From Thioalkalivibrio sp. ALJ16 (lineage in GTDB: Bacteria > Pseudomonadota > Gammaproteobacteria > Ectothiorhodospirales > Ectothiorhodospiraceae), in NCBI RefSeq assembly GCF_000377345.1, contig NZ_KB898043.1, positions 62,001 through 126,000 of the forward strand: a DNA stretch of 64,000 bases. Direction: 5' to 3'. The notes under the pieces are model-generated. The model had not been told where the DNA came from, ran no database searches, and saw only the letters and a list, made by a program, of their open reading frames with translations. This document shows positions 59,071 through 64,000 of the stretch, one piece after another. The position numbers and the translations under genes are program-made. Within the stretch, counting starts at the first letter, position 1. Each line of letters begins with the position of its first letter.

Positions 59071-59919
59071 CTATTCCACGCTTGCGGGCGCGGCGGCGAG
59101 CTGGCCGGTCTGGTAGTCGTTGATGGCCTGTTCGATCTCGTCGGGGGTGTTCATCACGAAGGGACCGTAGTGGGCGATCGGTTCGCCCAGGGGGCGCCCC
59201 TTGAACAGCAGTACGCGGGCATCCTGGCGGGCAACCAGGTGGATCTGGGTCTGGCCGTTCCAGACGCCCAGCTGGCCGGTCTGGAGGCCGGTGAGTTCGC
59301 CATCGAACACATAAGCCAGTACGCGATCTTCCAGCTGCACCGCGAGTGACAGGCGGTAGCCGGCCGGCAGCGTGAGCTCGGCCATCGCGGCCCCTTCGCC
59401 GATCTGTGGCAGCGGACCTTCGGTATCGCCGGCGCTGGTCTGCCAGGAGCCGGCGATCGCCTTGAAGTGCAGCGGGCCCTCGTCCTCCGGGAGATGGCGC
59501 ATGGCGTCGGCACGCACGTCGCGATAGCGCGGGGCGTCCATCTTGCGCGCGGCCGGCAGATTGACCCACAGCTGGAAGCCGTGCAGCCCGTCGGAGTCCA
59601 GCAGCGGCATCTCGGAATGGATCACCCCGCGCCCGGCGCTCATCCACTGTGCCTCACCGGCTTCCACCCGGCCCTGGTTGCCCATGGAGTCCTCGTGCGT
59701 CAGGCCGCCGTGGACCAGGTAGGTCAGCGTTTCGAAACCGCGGTGCGGATGGGAGGGAAAGCCGCCGATGTAGTCCTCGCGCGCACTCGCCTTGAGTTCA
59801 TCCAGCATCAGGAACGGATCCAGTCCGCCGCGGAAATCGTGAATGCGGCGGATCTTCACGCCTGCGCCGTCCTGGGTCGGCTGGGCGTTGCGTACGCTGT
59901 CCGGCGGTGTGGGGGTCAT
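59071..59919 (-). CDS. Pirin family protein
   Basis: 282 aa bicupin. The N-terminal metal site is complete: FPSHPHRGFETLTYLVHGGLTHEDS and GRGVIHSEMP supply three His and a Glu. GGLDPFLMLDE is the usual pirin start. Bacterial pirins are iron proteins, some with quercetinase activity; others regulate metabolic enzymes. AAGGAG precedes the ATG. The 157 bases upstream contain an inverted repeat. Confidence 0.9.
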   Translation of the reverse strand: MTPTPPDSVRNAQPTQDGAGVKIRRIHDFRGGLDPFLMLDELKASAREDYIGGFPSHPHRGFETLTYLVHGGLTHEDSMGNQGRVEAGEAQWMSAGRGVIHSEMPLLDSDGLHGFQLWVNLPAARKMDAPRYRDVRADAMRHLPEDEGPLHFKAIAGSWQTSAGDTEGPLPQIGEGAAMAELTLPAGYRLSLAVQLEDRVLAYVFDGELTGLQTGQLGVWNGQTQIHLVARQDARVLLFKGRPLGEPIAHYGPFVMNTPDEIEQAINDYQTGQLAAAPASVE

Positions 59920-59944
59920 GACGTCTCCTTGTTAAGCCCTAGAA

Positions 59945-59994
59945 CGATACCGACCATGCAGACAAAAGAAAATTGCCTACCGGTATCGGTCTGC
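59945..59994. promoter_or_regulatory. Inverted repeat in the pirin promoter region
   Basis: CGATACCG (59945-59952) and CGGTATCG (59981-59988) are perfect inverted copies around an AT-rich centre; GCAGAC (59958-59963) and GTCTGC (59989-59994) add a second interleaved pair. It lies 26-75 bases upstream of the pirin ATG and could bind a dimeric repressor. Confidence 0.4.
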
Positions 59995-60076
59995 GCCGGG
60001 AGGCCCCCGGATTTGCGACGGATCGGCGCCGGCCCGCCGCGCGCTGAATGCAACGGAGGGCAGGCGTGGGCCGTGA

Positions 60077-60460
60077 TCAGCACGCCTCTGGTGGGAGGCG
60101 GGTCAGCTCCAGCCAGCTGTCGGCGAAGAGCTCCAGGCTCTCGACGAAATCCGGGTCGTGTTCCGCCCGGTTGATGGTCAGGTGCAGGATCACCGCGTCG
60201 GGGGCTGGTGGGTGTCCGGTGGTCAGTGTCCAGGCCAGCGCGTTGGGGCAGCCCGGCAGGCTGAAACGCACGCCGCCATTGATGCACTCCCGGTGCACGC
60301 GAAACTCCCCCCACAGGCAGTAGACGACCCCGACATCGAGGCCTGCATCCTGCAGCAGGGTGTCGATGGCGCTGTTGAGCCGCGGCAGGGCAGGCACGGT
60401 GACGGCGCGCTGCAGGGTTGCGGCATCCGCCTGCAGCGGGAGGGTGCGAAAGAACTCCAT
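60077..60460 (-). CDS. Conserved-looking protein of unknown function, end of btu operon
   Basis: 127 aa. The ATG has GAGGAG 5 bases upstream and lies 12 bases past the btuD stop, so it is clearly translated with btuFCD. I recognise no domain. It is soluble, with three Cys (in VVYCLWGEF, HRECINGG and SLPGCP) clustered in the middle and one at the C-terminus, Leu-rich ends and a mixed alpha/beta look. Its place suggests a role in cobalamin or corrinoid handling, but this is context only. Confidence 0.65.
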   Translation of the reverse strand: MEFFRTLPLQADAATLQRAVTVPALPRLNSAIDTLLQDAGLDVGVVYCLWGEFRVHRECINGGVRFSLPGCPNALAWTLTTGHPPAPDAVILHLTINRAEHDPDFVESLELFADSWLELTRLPPEAC

Positions 60461-60472
60461 GGTGCTCCTCGA

Positions 60473-61333
60473 CTACGGGATGGTGGGCAGAAAGACCGGG
60501 CGGCCGTCGATCTCGCCGACGCTCAAGGGCTGGTTGTACAGCCGTTCCAGGGCGGCAGGGACGAGCATGGTCCGTGTCGGTCCCCAGCAGGCTGTGCCAT
60601 CCGGGAACAGCAGCAGCAGGTGGTCGCAGTAGCGCGCGGCGAGGTTCACGTCATGCAGCACCAGGATGGCGGCTCGTTTGGGATGTGACGCGATCTTGCG
60701 TACCTGGTCCAGGACTGCCACCTGATGATGCAGGTCGAGCTGGCTGGTGGGTTCGTCCAGCAGCAGCAGGGCCGGGTCCTGCGTGAGCACGGTGGCGATG
60801 GCCAGGCGCTGGCGCTCGCCGCCGGACAGGGTGTCGACCAGCCGGTCCTCCATGTCGCCAAGGTCCATCTCGGCCAACGCGCGGCGGGCGAGGGCGTAGT
60901 CCTCCGCGGTCTCGATGTCCCAGGGACGCAGATACGGGTGGCGGCCGATCAGCGCGGTCTCCAGCACGGTGGCCGGGAAGCCGTCGTGGTGTTTCTGGAA
61001 CACCAGCCCCAGGCCGCGCGCCAGGTCGCGACGCGCGTGCCGTGCGAGCGGGGTACCGCGCAGCTCGATGTGACCGGCGCGGGCGGCGCGCAGCCCGGCG
61101 AGGGTGTGCAGCAGGGTGCTCTTGCCGGCGCCGTTGGGGCCGAGGATGCCCCAGCACTGTCCCTGGTTTACGGTCAGGTCCAGGGGTGCCCCGGCCGAGC
61201 GACCGGGGATGTCGATGACGAGGCTACGGGTCGCCAGCAGCGTGTCGGGGCCCGGGGCCTCGTGAACGCTGCGGGCATCCGCTGCCGCCGCATGCGGCTG
61301 CGGCTGGGCCGGTGGTTGCTCAAATTCGGCCAT
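60473..61333 (-). CDS. btuD: Cobalamin ABC transporter ATP-binding protein
   Basis: 286 aa from the ATG at 61333, overlapping the btuC stop (TGATG). Walker A LGPNGAGKSTLLH (about 65-77), Q-loop VFQKHHDG, signature LSGGERQRLAIA, Walker B LLLLDEPTSQLD and switch LHDVNLAARY. A non-conserved N-terminal stretch of about 40 residues rich in Pro and Ala precedes the domain. It powers the BtuC permease. The 973-codon open frame over this region is a shadow outside these limits. Confidence 0.9.
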   Translation of the reverse strand: MAEFEQPPAQPQPHAAAADARSVHEAPGPDTLLATRSLVIDIPGRSAGAPLDLTVNQGQCWGILGPNGAGKSTLLHTLAGLRAARAGHIELRGTPLARHARRDLARGLGLVFQKHHDGFPATVLETALIGRHPYLRPWDIETAEDYALARRALAEMDLGDMEDRLVDTLSGGERQRLAIATVLTQDPALLLLDEPTSQLDLHHQVAVLDQVRKIASHPKRAAILVLHDVNLAARYCDHLLLLFPDGTACWGPTRTMLVPAALERLYNQPLSVGEIDGRPVFLPTIP

Positions 61334-62304
61334 CAGCGACTCCGGTACAGCAGGAACAGGAACACGGGTACCCCCAGCATGGCGGTGATCACGCCGACCG
61401 GGAGCTGTTCCGGCGCGATGATGGTGCGGGCGAGGGTGTCGGCCAGGGTGAGCAGGATGCCGCCGGCCAGGGCCGAGGCGGGCAGGATCACGCGCTGGTC
61501 GTTGCCGAACACCAGGCGCAGCATGTGCGGCACGATCAGCCCGACAAAGCCCACCGCGCCGACCTGGGTCACCGCGGTCGCGGTGATCAGCGCCGCCGCG
61601 ATGTAGATGCTCCATTCCACCGGGCGCACCGCCACGCCCAGGGCCGCGGCCTGCATCGGTCCGCGTGCGAGCACGTTCAGCGTGCGTCCCAGGGGCAGCG
61701 CCAGCAGCACCACCAGCACCAGCACGCCCCAGGCCGGGTACGGGTTGCGCGCATGCGAGACATCGCCCATCAGCCAGTACAGCATGCCGGGCAGCTCCGC
61801 GGTGGGGCTCACCGCGAGGATGAAGCTGATCATCGCCCCCCAGCCGGCGGCCACCACAACCCCGGTCAGCAGCAGACGCGTCGGGGTCCAGCTGCCGGTG
61901 CCGTGGGCGAGGCCGAATACGATCACGGTGGACAGCAGCGCGCCGAAGAAGGCCGCCATCGAGACCGAGAACATCGACAGCCCCGCCAGCATCGCCAGCA
62001 ACGCACCGACCGAGGCCCCGCCGGACAGCCCCAGCACATACGGATCGGCCAGGGGGTTGCGCAGCAGCACCTGCATCAAGGCCCCGGCGATGCCCAGCAG
62101 CCCGCCAGCGGCGAATGCGGCCAGGGCCCGCGGCAGGCGCAGCTCCAGCACCAGTGTGCTGTGCAGGCGCGAGGCCTCCCCGTTGAACACGGCCAGCAGA
62201 TCGGCTGTGGGGATGGTCACACTGCCAAAGGCCAGCGCCACCAGTACGGCCAGCACGGAGGCCGGCAGCAGAACTCCCATCGCCAGCAGGAAGGCGCGAG
62301 TCAT
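61333..62304 (-). CDS. btuC: Cobalamin ABC transporter permease
   Basis: 323 aa FecCD/BtuC family with about ten membrane helices. Typical segments: RLPRALAAFAAGGLLGIAGA, NPLADPYVLGLSGGASVGA and GAVGFVGLIVPHMLR (coupling region). Imports a corrinoid or iron chelate; cobalamin is favoured by the BtuF-like partner and the riboswitch-bluB locus next door. Confidence 0.88.
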   Translation of the reverse strand: MTRAFLLAMGVLLPASVLAVLVALAFGSVTIPTADLLAVFNGEASRLHSTLVLELRLPRALAAFAAGGLLGIAGALMQVLLRNPLADPYVLGLSGGASVGALLAMLAGLSMFSVSMAAFFGALLSTVIVFGLAHGTGSWTPTRLLLTGVVVAAGWGAMISFILAVSPTAELPGMLYWLMGDVSHARNPYPAWGVLVLVVLLALPLGRTLNVLARGPMQAAALGVAVRPVEWSIYIAAALITATAVTQVGAVGFVGLIVPHMLRLVFGNDQRVILPASALAGGILLTLADTLARTIIAPEQLPVGVITAMLGVPVFLFLLYRSR

Positions 62305-62370
62305 CGGCGTTCGCGCCGCGTGGACGCCGGGGCGCGCCGACAGAGGGGTTGATGGCGTCTCGCCACCGGA

Positions 62371-63276
62371 CTACTGCCCCGGGCGGCGCAGCCGCGCGCG
62401 TTCCAGCTCTTCGCACATCAGCGCGGTCCCCTCGGCGATACGCGGCGTGTGCCGCTGCAGCAGGGAGGGGGCAATGAAGAACAGGTTGTCGCGCTGGACG
62501 GCCGTCAGGTCTTCCCAGCGCTCCCAGGCGCGCACCCAGTCCGGCCGGTCCTCGCCCATGCCGCCACCGATGATGACCTCGGGATCCGCCTCGATCACCG
62601 CCTCGCGATCCATGCGTGGCACCAGCCGGTCGAGGTGGCCGAAGACGTTGCTGCCGCCGCAGACCTCGATCGCCTCGGCAATCAGATGCTGGTCGTTGAT
62701 GGTCATCAGCGGCTGCTCCCAGACCTGATAGAACACCCGGACCGGGTCCCGCTGTGCGTACTCGTTGCGCAGGGCCTCGATACGGTCGAGGAACGCCTGT
62801 GCGGCGGCATCGCCCGTCGCTTCCGTACCCGCCAGGTGGGCGATACGGCGCATGCTGGAGGCCACCCCCTCGAAGCGCCGCGGTTCCGAGACATAGACCG
62901 GGATACCGAGATCGCGCAGGCGTTCGATCTGGCTGCCGGAGTTGCCACTGCGCCAGGCAATGACGAGGTCGGGTTCCAGTTCCAGTACGCGCTCGAGGTC
63001 GATGCGGCTGTAGCCGCCGACCCGGGGGATGTCCTCGGCCTCTGGTGGGTAGTCGCTGTACTGGGTCGCGCCGACCAGGCGATCGCCAGCGCCGACCGCG
63101 AACACCACCTCGGTGATGTGCGGCGCCAGGCTGACGATGCGCTGGGCGGTCTGTTCGAGACGTAGCTCGCGATCCTCGTCGTCGGTCACCGTGACCGGTT
63201 CGGCCAGTGCCGGTGTCGCGCACAGGAATGTGGCCACGAGGAGGGCCATGTGGCGTCGGAATACCTTGAAAGTCAT
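62371..63276 (-). CDS. btuF: Cobalamin-binding periplasmic protein
   Basis: 301 aa. Signal peptide to about residue 25 (TPALA-EP). RIVSLAPHITEVVFAVGAGDRLVGATQYSDYP is the classic BtuF start, with SLAPHITE and the YSDYP motif; PDLVIAWRSGNS and EVIIGGG follow. A siderophore-binding role is possible but the sequence is nearest to BtuF. 66 bases separate it from btuC. Confidence 0.88.
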   Translation of the reverse strand: MTFKVFRRHMALLVATFLCATPALAEPVTVTDDEDRELRLEQTAQRIVSLAPHITEVVFAVGAGDRLVGATQYSDYPPEAEDIPRVGGYSRIDLERVLELEPDLVIAWRSGNSGSQIERLRDLGIPVYVSEPRRFEGVASSMRRIAHLAGTEATGDAAAQAFLDRIEALRNEYAQRDPVRVFYQVWEQPLMTINDQHLIAEAIEVCGGSNVFGHLDRLVPRMDREAVIEADPEVIIGGGMGEDRPDWVRAWERWEDLTAVQRDNLFFIAPSLLQRHTPRIAEGTALMCEELERARLRRPGQ

Positions 63277-63358
63277 TCAATTTCCGTTGGTTGTAGAAAG
63301 AAAGTAAACAAAAACATGCGACGTTTCTGGCGCGGCCTGAAGCCAGCGAAGCCGTCTC

Positions 63359-63367
63359 ATCATAGCA
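63359..63367 (-). promoter_or_regulatory. Extended -10 promoter of btuFCD
   Basis: On the minus strand TGCTATGAT matches the extended -10 consensus TGnTATAAT with one change; start of transcription near 63352 gives a leader of about 75 bases. I see no second cobalamin riboswitch in that leader. Confidence 0.45.
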
Positions 63368-63434
63368 GTTAGGATGAAATGGTTTGGTGCCCAAATTGGT
63401 CGCGGGTGGCCCGAGCGCGTATCATGTCGCGCTT

Positions 63435-63612
63435 TATCAGGTGCCTGCCGTGCGCAGGTGAAACGGGAAGCCGGTGCAATTCCGGCGCTGCCCCCGCAAC
63501 GGTAAGCGAGCGGCTAAAGGCTTGGCAGGCTGGCCACTGGGTTGTGCACCCGGGAAGGCGTCTGCCGATTCGGCATCGGCGACGCGCGCAAGCCCGGAGA
63601 CCGGCCTGGACA
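63435..63612 (+). ncRNA. Cobalamin riboswitch
   Basis: The conserved blocks occur in order: AGGTGCC (63439), GAAACGGGAAGCCGGTG (63460-63476), ATTCCGGCGCTGCCCCCGC with CAACGGTAAGC (63479-63510), GGGAAGGCG (63552-63560) and AGCCCGGAGACCGGCCTGG (63591-63609). It senses adenosylcobalamin or a related corrinoid and controls bluB downstream. After it, 63611-63664 can fold in exclusive ways: CAGGGC (63611-63616) with GCCCTG (63627-63632), GTTGCCC (63624-63630) with GGGCAAC (63653-63659), or CGACCGT (63641-63647) with ACGGTCG (63658-63664). This looks like the expression platform. Confidence 0.95.
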
Positions 63613-63732
63613 GGGCGACCGACGTTGCCCTGCAAACCTGCGACCGTGCGGCGGGCAACGGTCGAGGGCGCAGGCATGCGTTCGTGCCTGTCCCTTCGTG
63701 TGTTCGCCGTGTCGTCGCCGCGACGGAAGCTC

Positions 63733-64000
63733 ATGACGGCCCCAGCTACCAACCAGTCAGAAGACCATCCGAACGCGTTCCCCTCCGCGGAGCGCGCGGC
63801 GGTCTATCGCGTGATCGGCGAGCGCCGGGACATGCGCCATTTCCGCCCGGACCCGGTGGACGCCGCTACCCTGCGGCGGCTGCTGGCCGCCGCGCACCAG
63901 GCGCCCAGCGTGGGCTACATGCAGCCCTGGCGCTTTCTGCGAGTGACGGACGCCCGCCTTCGTGATGCGCTGCATGGCCATGTCGCGGCGGAACAGGCGC
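63733..64000 (+). CDS. bluB: 5,6-dimethylbenzimidazole synthase, N-terminal part
   Basis: The first 89 codons; the gene runs off the right edge. The ATG at 63733 has GGAAG upstream. ERRDMRHFRPDPVD and the BluB hallmark APSVGYMQPWRF are visible, within the flavin-binding nitroreductase-like fold. BluB breaks down reduced FMN to form the lower ligand of cobalamin. The riboswitch 121 bases upstream fits feedback control by cobalamin, and more cob genes may follow outside the window. Confidence 0.88.
   Translation, partial: MTAPATNQSEDHPNAFPSAERAAVYRVIGERRDMRHFRPDPVDAATLRRLLAAAHQAPSVGYMQPWRFLRVTDARLRDALHGHVAAEQA

Noticed and set aside
60473-63394. 973-codon open frame on the minus strand
   Set aside because: Only its last 286 codons are the btuD protein. 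The rest is an out-of-frame reading of btuC and btuF.

Overview
The window is GC-rich chromosomal DNA from a gammaproteobacterium. The unbroken order rpsB-tsf-pyrH-frr-uppS-cdsA-dxr-rseP-bamA-skp-lpxD-fabZ-lpxA, then rnhB-dnaE-accA-tilS and pyrG-kdsA-eno-ftsB-ispD-ispF, is the classic gammaproteobacterial housekeeping arrangement. Base composition, the hpnCDE squalene genes and a gnnAB pair beside lpxB suggest a sulfur-oxidising Ectothiorhodospiraceae member (Thioalkalivibrio-like). That assignment is inference; no rRNA or species-specific marker is present. Nearly every base is coding. I saw no tRNA, rRNA, CRISPR array, insertion sequence, integrase or prophage gene.

Layout. 1-4771: a probable pdxH start on the minus strand, a CDGSH/glutamate-synthase fusion, a globin under a likely FNR/Anr promoter, and a YgiQ radical SAM protein. 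4784-13035: hpnD-hpnE-SDR (minus), hemN (plus, with a second FNR/Anr box), and mtaD-ubiG-gph-hpnC (minus). The squalene genes hpnC and hpnDE thus flank hemN. 13119-18372: doxX, wrbA with two tandem operator-like palindromes, a large PAS-GGDEF-EAL protein and a PhnD-type periplasmic binding protein. 18695-20478: a two-gene ion-driven motor pair resembling ZorA/ZorB without other Zorya genes. 20504-24011: map-glnD (minus).

24256-36926 is the long plus-strand run for translation, isoprenoid and phospholipid synthesis, outer-membrane assembly and lipid A. 36969-40298 (minus) holds lpxB with a transaminase/oxidoreductase pair best read as gnnB/gnnA, which would supply a 2,3-diamino sugar for lipid A. 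40418-46882: rnhB-dnaE-accA-tilS. 46943-51227 is a tightly overlapping operon: a periplasmic binding protein, then SiaB-, SiaC-, SiaD- and SiaA-like proteins, a complete kinase/phosphatase/adaptor/diguanylate-cyclase switch in permuted order. 51333-59060: pyrG-kdsA-eno-ftsB-ispD-ispF-VOC-glpK. 59071-63276 (minus): btuF-btuC-btuD, an unknown small gene and pirin. The window ends with a cobalamin riboswitch and the start of bluB on the plus strand.

The main candidates for unusual biology are the stand-alone ZorAB-like motor, the binding-protein-headed Sia switch, the gnnAB/lpxB block with a Met in the LpxA acyl-ruler position, a YciK-type SDR without its catalytic Tyr, and a double-CDGSH glutamate-synthase-like enzyme.
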